Assembly: GCA_044226365.1 (NCBI GenBank)
Contig: JBGAHE010000007.1
Location: 37,515-101,514 of the forward strand
DNA length: 64,000 nucleotides
Direction of reading: 5' to 3'
Source of the DNA: JALHNI01 sp044226365
GTDB taxonomy: Bacteria; Acidobacteriota; Terriglobia; Bryobacterales; Bryobacteraceae
Made by a program: the position numbers and the translations under genes. Positions within the stretch are counted from its first letter, which is position 1. Each line of letters opens with the position of its first letter. Under the pieces are notes generated by a model. That model saw only the letters and a program-made list of their open reading frames with translations, was not told where the DNA came from and ran no database searches. Shown piece by piece: positions 7,860 through 17,100 of this stretch.

Positions 7860-8741
7860 ATGCAAAAAGAAGATATTGCGGCGATTTCGAGTTTGACCGG
7901 GGTGGACCTCGGATCTTACAAGTCGTTTGACATCGCGCCCGTCGAGGCCTCCCCCGTGGAACATCCGGAAATTGCCGAGGCGGCCTTGCCCGCGGCGCCC
8001 CCGCTGCACCCTCCGGTTTTGCCGCGGTTGCGCCCGGCATCGTTCTTTGAAGCGATCGAGCGGCGCGGCTCGCTGCCGCTCGCCTGGAATCGCCATTTAC
8101 CGGTGGCGAGTTTCACGTTCCGGTCACTGACCGGAGGCGCCGGCGTCACGACGCTGCAAGCGTCGATGGCGCGGGCCCTGGCGGGGCGGGCGATGCGGAC
8201 GCTGGCGGTCGACAGCGATCCCTATCAGTTGCTTTCTCAATATTTTGCGGGCAGGCAAGCCAGTCTTTCGCTGCTGGCGCACGGGGAGGGCATGCCGGAG
8301 CCAGCGCTGTGGCGCGCCATTCAACGGCATCGTCCGGATGTCGATTGGGCGCTGCTCGAGGAGTGGCGGGGCGTGAGCGAGCAGGCGCGGACCATCCTGG
8401 CGCAGGAGACGACGCGGCTGACGGTGCTGGTACCCGATCCGCAAACAGCAATGAAGCTGCGGGCGCAGGATCCGGCGGCCGAGGCGGAGACGTTTTATGT
8501 GCTCAACAAGTTCGATGGATCGGTGAGTCTGCATCGGGAGATGCAGGACTGGCTGCATCGGCGGGTGGGCGAGCGGTTGGTGGGGACGGTACGGCGGTGC
8601 GATGACTTTGCGACTGCGCTGGCGGAGGGCGGTACGGTCTTCGACTTGGCCTCGCCGCCGGCGGTGTTACAGGATCTCGCGAAGTTGACGGGATGGATGG
8701 AACGCCAGGCGGAGATGAGGTCGAGCGATGCAGGACGTTAA
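7860..8741 (+). CDS. bcsQ: BcsQ-like cellulose biosynthesis ParA/MinD-family protein
   Basis: ParA/MinD-like protein of the cellulose secretion apparatus; in enterobacteria BcsQ localises cellulose synthesis at the pole. After an 85-residue Pro/Ala-rich N-terminal extension comes the P-loop region TGGAGVTTL (91-99), then LAVDSDPYQLL, matching the acidic second motif of BcsQ, and VLNKFD late in the protein. The invariant P-loop Lys is replaced (Val96). E. coli BcsQ, as I recall it, also lacks this Lys (GGVGTTT), so this is a family trait and not decay. The gene overlaps the cellulose synthase start by 14 bp. Confidence 0.82.
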   Translation: MQKEDIAAISSLTGVDLGSYKSFDIAPVEASPVEHPEIAEAALPAAPPLHPPVLPRLRPASFFEAIERRGSLPLAWNRHLPVASFTFRSLTGGAGVTTLQASMARALAGRAMRTLAVDSDPYQLLSQYFAGRQASLSLLAHGEGMPEPALWRAIQRHRPDVDWALLEEWRGVSEQARTILAQETTRLTVLVPDPQTAMKLRAQDPAAEAETFYVLNKFDGSVSLHREMQDWLHRRVGERLVGTVRRCDDFATALAEGGTVFDLASPPAVLQDLAKLTGWMERQAEMRSSDAGR

Positions 8742-11700
8742 GACGCCGGTCTCGAAACAGAGGCATCTGCTGCGGGTGCTCGCGACGCTGGCGCTGGTGA
8801 CGGCGCTGGGCGTGCTCGCCACGGTACCGCTCGAGTGGAAGAGCCAGGCGGTGCTGGGTGTCGGGCTGCTGGTGGTGGCGCTGGTGATGAACCGGCAGGC
8901 GACGGGTCAGCGGGGGACGGTGTTTCTGATGGTGCTTTCCATCTTCTCCACGTCCCGCTATCTGTACTGGCGGCTGGCCGCAACGCTGAACTACCTGGCG
9001 GTGAATGGCTCGCAGACGCCGTGGGTAGAGATCTTCTTCGTCTCGCTGCTGCTGGGGGCGGAGTTGTATGCGTTCGTGATTCTGGTGCTGGGGTATTTCC
9101 AGAACGTGCGTCCGCTGGGCCGGAAACCGGTGCCCTTGCCGGCGAACCCGGCGGAGTGGCCGGCGGTGGACGTGCTGATCCCGACTTACAACGAGCCGCT
9201 GGAGGTGATCCGCACGACGGTGCTGGCGGCACGGTCCATGGACTGGCCGGCCGACCGGCTGAACGTCTTCATTCTGGACGACGGCAAGCGAACCGAAGTT
9301 CACGATCTGGCGGCCGAGTGCGGGGTGGGATATCTGGCGCGGCTGGACAACCACGGGGCGAAGGCCGGCAACATCAACTACGCGCTGCAGCGCACGAGCG
9401 CTCCGTATGTCGCCGTGTTCGACTCCGACCACGTACCGACCCGCTCTTTTCTGCAGATCACGATGGGGCTGATGGTGGCCAATTCGCGGCTGGCGATGGT
9501 GCAAACGCCACATCACTTCTATTCGCCCGATCCCTTTGAACGGAACCTGAACACGTTCCGCCATGTGCCGAACGAGAACGAGCTGTTCTACGGCGTGGTG
9601 CAGGATGGCAACGATTTTTGGAACGCGGCGTTCTTCTGCGGATCCTGCGCGGTGCTGCGGCGTAAGTCACTCGATGAGGTGGGCGGCGTCGCGACCGAGA
9701 CGGTGACCGAGGACTCGCACACGGCGTTGCGGCTGCAGAAGCTCGGCTGGCACACGGCGTATCTGAAGCTGCCGCAGGCGGCCGGCTTAGCGACCGCCAA
9801 CATCTCCGACCACATCACCCAGCGGATTCGCTGGGCGCGCGGCATGGTGCAGGTGCTGCGGATCGAGAACCCGCTGTTCTCCCGTCAACTGACGATGGCG
9901 CAGCGGCTCTGCTATTTCAACAGCGGCTTGCACTTCCTGCACGCGCTGCCGCGGCTGATCTTTTTGACGGCCCCGCTGGTGTATCTGCTGCTGGGGAAAT
10001 CCAACCTATATGGGTATGTATGGGCGATTCTCGCCTACGTATTTCCTCACCTGATTATGGCGGCGGTGACCAACTCGCGCATCCACGGACGATATCGGCA
10101 CTCCTTCTGGAACGAAGTTTTCGAGACGGTGCTGGCGCCGTACATTCTGCTTCCGACGCTGCTGGCGCTGGTGAATCCGCGGTGGGGCAAGTTTAACGTG
10201 ACGCCGAAACGAAGCGTGGTGGAGAAGGCGTACTTCGATCTGCCGATCGCGATTCCGTTCCTGATCCTGCTGGCGGTGAACGCCCTGGGGCTGGGGGTGG
10301 CGATCACCCGGTTCAACACCGGCTTTACGGAGCCGGGCACGCTGATCGTCAACATGCTCTGGACGACGGTGAATATTCTGATCCTGGGCGCCTCAATCGC
10401 GGTGCTGTGGGAGAAGCGGCAGTTGCGGGCGGCGCAGCGCGTGACGGCGAATTACCCCGCGCTGATCCTGCTTTCTGACGGCACTCAGGTGCGCGGCGTG
10501 ACACTGGATATGTCGCTTTCGGGCGCGTCGGTCCAGATGGAGCGGCCCATTGAGCTGCGGGTGGGCGACCGGGCCGTGCTGCGGGTGACCTCGATGGGCG
10601 ACACGTATGAGTTGCCGGTGGAAGTTCGCCGGGACCATGGTCTGCGGCTGGGAGTACGGTTCCGCTTCAACGAAGTGGCCCATCACCTGGCGGTGACGCG
10701 GTTGCTGTTCGGACGGGCGGATACGTGGATCACGTGGAACGAAGGGCGCCAGGAAGATCGGCCCCTGCGGAGTCTGAGCCGTTTGGTGGTGATCTCTCTG
10801 GGCGCGATCGTGCGCATTCCGCAGGCACTGTTCTCCGGGCCGGGAGCCAAGGTGCCGCGCGAGCGCAAGCAGCGGCAAGCGGTGACCCCGGCGCTGCTGG
10901 CCGTAGCACTGGCCGGATGGTGCGGGCAGAGCTGGGCGGCAGAACCGTTTTTGGACCAGCGCAACCTGACGTCACTGGGGATCAACCAAGCTCCGATCTT
11001 CCGCGGCGGCACGGGCCAGGCGACGATTTCCTTCGGCATTCCGGTAACCAAGGTGGTGACCGGCGCGGGGCTGACGCTGCGCTATCGCGCGACGAGCGGC
11101 TACCGGGGCGAGAGTCGGGTGCAGGTGACGCTCAACGGCGTGGCGGTGGCCACGCCGTTGTTCGCTAATGCGACGGCGACCGACGAGGTGCGGCAGTTGC
11201 AGGTGGATCTGCCGGCCGATCTGATCGTTGCCGAAAACACAATTTCGCTGCAGTTTACGGGCAACTGTCTGGGGGGCTGCCGGGAGTCGATCGATTCGGT
11301 GCGGCTCGACCCTTCGACGGGGATCCGGCTCACCGGCAATCTGCTGCCGATTGCGAATAACCTGAGCCTGCTGCCCGCGCCGTTTGTCGATACGACGACG
11401 CGCGGGCAGTTGCGCGTGCAGTTCGTCTTTGCGGCGCCACCGGAGCGTTTTCAGCTACAAGCCGCGGGAGTCATTTCCTCCTGGTTCGGTGTGATGGCCG
11501 ATGACCGGGGAGCGGACTTCCCGGCGCGGGTGGGCGAGGTGCCGTCCGGGCATGCGATCGTCTTCGCCCTGGCCGGGGCACCGATCCTGGGACGGTTGGG
11601 GCTTGAGAGCATCAAGGGACCGACGCTCGCCTTACGCGACAATCCCTCCGATCCGTACGGCAAGCTGCTGGTGGTGACGGGTACGTCGCCGGCCGACTTA

Positions 11701-13011
11701 CTCAACGCCGCGCAGGCGTTGGTCACCCATCGGTACTCGAAAGAGGGAGACCTGGCGCTGGTGGCCGCCGGGGCGATGTCGCGGCCGGCGCAGCCGTTTG
11801 ACGCGCCGCGCTGGATGAATCCCGATCGCGGGGACAGTCTGGTGCGGGGAATGAGCACGGAGCAACTGCGGGTGTTTGGCACCGGCTCGGTGAACCTCTA
11901 TTTCCGCCTGCCGCCGGATCTTTCTTATGGGCAGCGCTCGACGGTCCCGCTGCGCTTGCAGTTCCGGACGAACGGTACGAGGGGGAAGTTGCCGGGCGAG
12001 GTGAGGGTGCAGTTGAATGGCGTCGGAGTGGGGCTGAGGCGCTTTGAGACGGCGGAGTCCTTTAGCGTGATTCGCCAGACGCTCGAGCTACCGGTGTCGG
12101 CGCTCTATCCGAATAATACGCTCACCATTGAATTCTCCTACCCCGCGGGCACCAGCCCGACGCCGGTGGACGTTTTTCCCGAGGCGGTGATTCTTCCCGC
12201 CACGACGATCGATCTGCGCGGCGTGCCGCGTTTCGTGCAACTGCCGCGCCTGGATCTTTTTGCGCAGATGGGTTTTCCGTTCACGCGCCTGTCGGATCTG
12301 GCGGAGACGGCGGTGGTGCTGCCGGAAGCCCCGACGGGCGATGAGATCTCGCTCTACCTGACACTTCTGGGACGCTTCGGCGCGCAGACCGGAGCGCCGG
12401 CGTTGCGGGTGACGGTAACCAGCCCGAGCCAGGTACGTCAGGTGACGGGCAAGGACATGCTGGTGCTCGGCCTGCCGTCGGACCAGCCCTTACTGTCGCG
12501 CTGGGCGCAGACGTCGCCGGTGCAATTGACCAGTGAGGGGGGCGTGCGGCGCACGGAGATCGGCGGCTGGCCGGGTCTGCTGCAGCGGATTCCTTTCACC
12601 TCCTCTTATGAAGAAGTCCGGCGGCTGAACGATCTGGCGGGGGAGCGCGTGGATGGCTTGCTGCAGGGACACCCGTTGCCGCAGGACACCAGCCGGAACG
12701 CGGTGATCGTGACGACGCCGGATCCGCAGATGCTGCCGCAGTTGATTCTCGCGCTGGGGAGAGGCTCGGCGACCAATGGCATCAAGGGGTCGGTGAGTTT
12801 GTTGCGGGACGGCTCATTCCAGTCGTTTGCGCTCGAGACGGACGTGAATTATCTGGGCCGGCTGAGTTGGCTGGAAAACTTCTACAACTGGATGGCGGAG
12901 CGGTTCTGGCTGATCGGCCTGCTGACCATTCTTTGCATTCTGCCGCTGGCGCGTTGGTTCACCCGTTGGGCCGACGAACATGCCGAGTTAAGGATGGAAG
13001 GGATTCGATGA
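8728..13011 (+). CDS. bcsAB: BcsA-BcsB fusion: cellulose synthase catalytic and periplasmic subunits in one polypeptide
   Basis: 1427-residue fusion that polymerises UDP-glucose to cellulose and threads it through the inner membrane. The BcsA half has four early hydrophobic segments, then a GT2 domain with TYNEP (153-157), ILDDGK with the first Asp pair (184-185), FDSDH (D232, D234), the FFCGS motif (302-306), TED (327-329) and QRIRW (365-369), then more membrane spans. The PilZ domain (about 565-660) keeps both c-di-GMP contacts: R-x-x-x-R (567-571) and D-x-S-x-x-G (594-599). A hydrophobic, signal-like segment ending SWA-AEP (about 719-738) leads to a full BcsB carbohydrate-binding region ending in a C-terminal membrane anchor (about 1395-1413). 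The layout resembles AcsAB of Komagataeibacter. GAGG precedes the ATG. Confidence 0.95.
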   Translation: MQDVKTPVSKQRHLLRVLATLALVTALGVLATVPLEWKSQAVLGVGLLVVALVMNRQATGQRGTVFLMVLSIFSTSRYLYWRLAATLNYLAVNGSQTPWVEIFFVSLLLGAELYAFVILVLGYFQNVRPLGRKPVPLPANPAEWPAVDVLIPTYNEPLEVIRTTVLAARSMDWPADRLNVFILDDGKRTEVHDLAAECGVGYLARLDNHGAKAGNINYALQRTSAPYVAVFDSDHVPTRSFLQITMGLMVANSRLAMVQTPHHFYSPDPFERNLNTFRHVPNENELFYGVVQDGNDFWNAAFFCGSCAVLRRKSLDEVGGVATETVTEDSHTALRLQKLGWHTAYLKLPQAAGLATANISDHITQRIRWARGMVQVLRIENPLFSRQLTMAQRLCYFNSGLHFLHALPRLIFLTAPLVYLLLGKSNLYGYVWAILAYVFPHLIMAAVTNSRIHGRYRHSFWNEVFETVLAPYILLPTLLALVNPRWGKFNVTPKRSVVEKAYFDLPIAIPFLILLAVNALGLGVAITRFNTGFTEPGTLIVNMLWTTVNILILGASIAVLWEKRQLRAAQRVTANYPALILLSDGTQVRGVTLDMSLSGASVQMERPIELRVGDRAVLRVTSMGDTYELPVEVRRDHGLRLGVRFRFNEVAHHLAVTRLLFGRADTWITWNEGRQEDRPLRSLSRLVVISLGAIVRIPQALFSGPGAKVPRERKQRQAVTPALLAVALAGWCGQSWAAEPFLDQRNLTSLGINQAPIFRGGTGQATISFGIPVTKVVTGAGLTLRYRATSGYRGESRVQVTLNGVAVATPLFANATATDEVRQLQVDLPADLIVAENTISLQFTGNCLGGCRESIDSVRLDPSTGIRLTGNLLPIANNLSLLPAPFVDTTTRGQLRVQFVFAAPPERFQLQAAGVISSWFGVMADDRGADFPARVGEVPSGHAIVFALAGAPILGRLGLESIKGPTLALRDNPSDPYGKLLVVTGTSPADLLNAAQALVTHRYSKEGDLALVAAGAMSRPAQPFDAPRWMNPDRGDSLVRGMSTEQLRVFGTGSVNLYFRLPPDLSYGQRSTVPLRLQFRTNGTRGKLPGEVRVQLNGVGVGLRRFETAESFSVIRQTLELPVSALYPNNTLTIEFSYPAGTSPTPVDVFPEAVILPATTIDLRGVPRFVQLPRLDLFAQMGFPFTRLSDLAETAVVLPEAPTGDEISLYLTLLGRFGAQTGAPALRVTVTSPSQVRQVTGKDMLVLGLPSDQPLLSRWAQTSPVQLTSEGGVRRTEIGGWPGLLQRIPFTSSYEEVRRLNDLAGERVDGLLQGHPLPQDTSRNAVIVTTPDPQMLPQLILALGRGSATNGIKGSVSLLRDGSFQSFALETDVNYLGRLSWLENFYNWMAERFWLIGLLTILCILPLARWFTRWADEHAELRMEGIR

Positions 13012-14132
13012 GGGTGATGGCGTGGGGAATGCTGCTCCTGCTTCCCGTTTCGGCGGCGGAAGGCTGGCCGCTGTGGGAGAGCTATGCCCAGATGTTTCTC
13101 GATGCGCAAGGACGCATTGTGGAGCACGACGAGAAGTCGAAGACGACGTCGGAGGCGCAGGCTTACGCGCTGTTCTTCGCTCTGGTGGCGAACGACCAGC
13201 CGCGTTTCGACAAGCTGCTGCAATGGACGCGCGACAATCTGGCGCAGGGCGATTTGGGCGCGCGGCTGCCGTCCTGGCTCTGGGGCCAGGCGGAGAACGG
13301 CAAGTGGGGCGTCCTCGATCCGAATCCGGCCTCGGACGCCGACTTGTGGATCGCCTACACGCTGTTGGAAGCCGGCCGCGCTTGGAGCCGGCCGGAGTTG
13401 AGTGCGCTCGGAGAGCGGGTAGCGGCGATGATTGCCGAACGCGAGGTCGTCGAGATGCCGAAATTCGGGCCGATGTTGTTGCCCGGGCCGATGGGCTTTC
13501 GTCCGGACCCGGAGACCTTCATTTTGAACCCGAGCTATTTGCCCATTCCGGTGTTGACGGGATTGGGACGCCATTTGCCGGGCGGGCCATGGAGTGCGAT
13601 TGCCCAGCGCGTGCCGAAATTGGTGGCGAGCACCTCGCCACGCGGATTGGCGCTCGACTGGGTGACGTATTCGAGCCGGGGCGGCTTCCGGCCCAAAGGC
13701 CGCGAAGGCGAAGACGGCCGCGGCAGCTACGACGCGATTCGCGTGTACCTGTGGGCGGGCCTGATGGATCCGGAAAGCGCGGGCCGGCGCGAATTGCTGG
13801 CCGCTTTGCCGGGGATGGCGCGCATTCTGGAACGCAGCGTCCTGCCGCCGTCGGAGGTATCGAGTGACGGCAAGGTACTGAACCGCCAGGCCGGGGTGGG
13901 CTTTTCGGCCGCCCTGATTCCGTACTGCCTGGCCGCGGGACATGCGCCGTTGGCAAATGAACAGCGCAGCCGCCTGGCGGCGCATCGCAACCCGGCGACC
14001 GGTCTTTATGGTCAGCCGCCGAAGTATTACGACCAGAATCTGGCGCTCTTCGCCGTTGGCTTCAGTGAGCTGCGGTTCCGCTTCGACGCAGCCGGCAGTT
14101 TGATTTTGAGATGGAGACAGAACCGTGAATAA
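13008..14132 (+). CDS. bcsZ: Periplasmic GH8 endo-beta-1,4-glucanase of cellulose operon
   Basis: Family 8 glycoside hydrolase that trims nascent cellulose in the periplasm. The ATG at 13008 overlaps the bcsAB stop (ATGA) and is followed by a signal peptide (residues 1-17), so I reject the longer open frame starting inside bcsAB. Visible landmarks: the catalytic acid Glu49 in TSEAQAYALF, the SDADLWIAY motif (109-117) with the conserved Asp pair, and the NPSYLP segment. At 374 residues it matches BcsZ. Its 3' end overlaps the bcsC start by 8 bp. Confidence 0.92.
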   Translation: MRVMAWGMLLLLPVSAAEGWPLWESYAQMFLDAQGRIVEHDEKSKTTSEAQAYALFFALVANDQPRFDKLLQWTRDNLAQGDLGARLPSWLWGQAENGKWGVLDPNPASDADLWIAYTLLEAGRAWSRPELSALGERVAAMIAEREVVEMPKFGPMLLPGPMGFRPDPETFILNPSYLPIPVLTGLGRHLPGGPWSAIAQRVPKLVASTSPRGLALDWVTYSSRGGFRPKGREGEDGRGSYDAIRVYLWAGLMDPESAGRRELLAALPGMARILERSVLPPSEVSSDGKVLNRQAGVGFSAALIPYCLAAGHAPLANEQRSRLAAHRNPATGLYGQPPKYYDQNLALFAVGFSELRFRFDAAGSLILRWRQNRE

Positions 14133-17100
14133 AGGCATCGTTTTCTTTCTGGGCCTGCCCCTGGCGCTGAGCGTGGTGGAGGTCCGGAGGGCCGCCGCTC
14201 AAACGCCGGCCGCCCAGGCCCCGGCTGCCCAAACTTCGGCGGCGCCAGCGGCTCCGGCGACAGCGGAAGCGGTCGCCGCCAAAGCCCGCGCCCTCGATGG
14301 CCGGGGCCGGCCCGATCTGGCGATGCAGGCTTGGCGGCAGGTGTTGCTGGTGGATCCGAATCATCAGGAGGCGCTGGCATCGCTGGCCCGGTTTGCCAAA
14401 CAGAGCGGAAAGACTGACGAGTCCAACGCGTATCTGGCGCGGCTGCAGAAGCTGAATCCGAATCATCCGGCCCTGACGCAGGTGCAGAGCATGCGCGTGC
14501 TGACGCAGCAGCAGGCGCGACTGCGGGAGGCTGAGCGGTTGGCGGGTCTGCAACAGTTCGATCGGGCGCTCCAGGTGTATCGCGAGGTGTATGGCGACGA
14601 TCCCCCGGAAGGCGGACAGGCGATTGCGTTCTACGAGACGCAGGCGGCGGTGCCGGGCGGGTGGGAAAGCGCCACCAACGCGCTCAAAGCGCTGAGCGAA
14701 AAGTATCCCCAGTCCGAGGAGTATAAGCTGTCGCTGGGACGCTTGCTGACGTATCGGCCGAATACGCGCCTGAACGGATTACGGCTGCTGGAATCGATCC
14801 GCAACAATAGCGATCTGACCAACAAGGCGCGCATGGCCTGGCGGCAGGCGCTGGTGTGGGAAGGCGGCAATCCGCAGGTGGCGGCTTCGTTGCGTGCTTA
14901 CGTGGCGCGTTACCCGGATCCGGAGCTCATGAAGATCACGCCGGCGACGCCGGGTTCGCCTGCGGCGCCGGCCGCGCCGCAGCGGACGGGTTTGGCGCGG
15001 ACACCGACCGAGAACGCGGGCTTTGTGGCCTTATCTGCGAATCGCCTGCCCGAGGCGGAAGCGCAGTTCGAAAAGGCGCTCAAAGAGAATCCCGGCAGCC
15101 CGGGGGCGCTGGCTGGATTCGGATATATCCGGATGAAGCAGGAGGACTTTGCGGCGGCCATCGAATATTTCGAGAAGGCCGGCAAGGACGAGCCGGTGGT
15201 GGAAGAGTCACTCGAAGCGTCGCGGTATTTCCTGGCGATGAAACAGGCGACCACCGCGTTTAAGGCCAACGATCTCGATCAGGCGGCCGCCAGCTATCAG
15301 AAGGCGCTCGAGCTGCGGAATAACGCGCCCGAAGCTCTCCAGGGCTTGGCGGGCGCGTTGGCGAAGGCGGGCAAGTGGCCCGATGCGATGCCGGTTTACG
15401 AGCGTCTCACCCAGACGCAGCCGCAACAGGAAAGCGCCTGGATGGGCTGGCTGATTGCGCGCTACCGCACGGCGGGCGGCGATTCGCTGCTGTCGGCGGT
15501 GCGGCAGTTGCCCGAGAATACGCGGCTGACGCTGGCACGGACGAGCGTCGAGTATCTGGCGATGGTGGCTTCGGCGACCAGCGACACGGGCCGCGCGGCT
15601 GAGGCCAAAGGCTACCTGCAGCAGGCGGTGGATCTGGCCAATGCCAAGGCCACGCCGTTATCTCCAGAGACCGAGATGCAATTCGCGGGATTGTTCCTGC
15701 GGTTGGGCTATCCGAACGAAGCGGCGACCGTCTTCGAGCGGGCGACGCTGACGCGGCCCGAGGCCGTGGAGGGCTGGGAAGGACTGGCCGCCGCCCTGGT
15801 GCAATCGCACCAGGAGGCGCGCGCGTTCCGGCTGCTGGAGAAGATGCCGCGGGCCGTTTCCCGCCAGGCGCTGAATCGCGCGCCGTTCCTGCGTTCGCTG
15901 GCCGCCATTCAAATTTCGATGGGCGGGCTGGATCTGGCGCGGGACTTTCTGAAGCGCTCCATTGAAGTGGATGGTTCGCGCTTCACGGCGGAGAACGTCT
16001 CGGCGCAATTGCAATTGGCCGATCTCCTGGTGCGGCAAGGCGACAAGGCACAGGCGGAAGCCTCGCTGCGGCAGATGGCGCGGACGTATCCGGAGAACCC
16101 GGAAGTGTGGAAAGGGTTGGTGTCGGTACTGCATTTGAGCGGGCAAGATGAACAGGCGTTGGACGAAAGCCGGCGCGTACCCGCCGGGGTCGCCCTGGCG
16201 CTGCAGGAAGATGCGGACTACGTGATTCTGTTGGCGTCGCTGCAGGATGTGCTGCAGCAGTCCGATGCGGCGTTGACGCTGGCGCGCCGGGCCGCCGACC
16301 TGCTGACGCGGGCTCGCCGTCCGTTGCCCGCCGATCTGAAGATTCAACTGGCTTGGCTGATCCTCAAAACCGATGGCGACGAACGCGAGCTCTACACGAC
16401 CTTGCAGGCGCTGAGCACGCAGTCGGACCTGAGCGCGGAGCAGAGCCAGAACGTCAGCCGACTGTGGTCCAGTTGGAGCCTCAAGCGCTCGAATGTGGCG
16501 CTGGCGGCGGGTGACTTTGCGCGCGCGACGGCGATCCTGCAGGCGGCGATCAAGATCGTGCCCAAGGATCCCGCGCTGCGCTCGACGCTGGCGGGCGTCT
16601 ATCTGAAGGCGAATCAGCCGGCCAACGCGTTGAAGACGTATCGGGACTGGGGACTGGTGGGCGGCGCGGCCACCGACTACGCGGGTGCGATCGGCGCGGC
16701 GGTGGCCGCCGGGGAGAAGACCTACGCAGCCGATTGGCTGGCCAAGGGATTGAATCAGTGGCCGGCGGATCCGACGATTCTGAAGCTGGCCGGTCAGCAG
16801 GCGGCGGCCGCGGGAGATCTGCGGAAGGCCGAGCGCTATTGGCGCGCGGCGTTGCTCTCGATTCCCGAGAGTGCGGTCCTTGAGCCGCAGCAGGCTGTGC
16901 GGACGATCTCGCCGGCCCAAGTCGACCCCAAGAAGGCGATTGGCGATTTGCTTTTGGGGAATGAAGCGGCGCGCGGCGGCAGTCCGACCGGGCCGACGGT
17001 GCTGCCTTCGATTTCGGCGCCGGCACCAGCGAACCGTAATCAGCCGAACCAGGACCGCTTGGTCCTCCCCACGCCACCCGGCCCGCGGAATCCACTGCAG

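Noticed and set aside
12867..13007. Longer BcsZ start inside bcsAB
   Set aside because: The signal peptide begins at ATG 13008, which also overlaps the bcsAB stop in the usual coupled manner.
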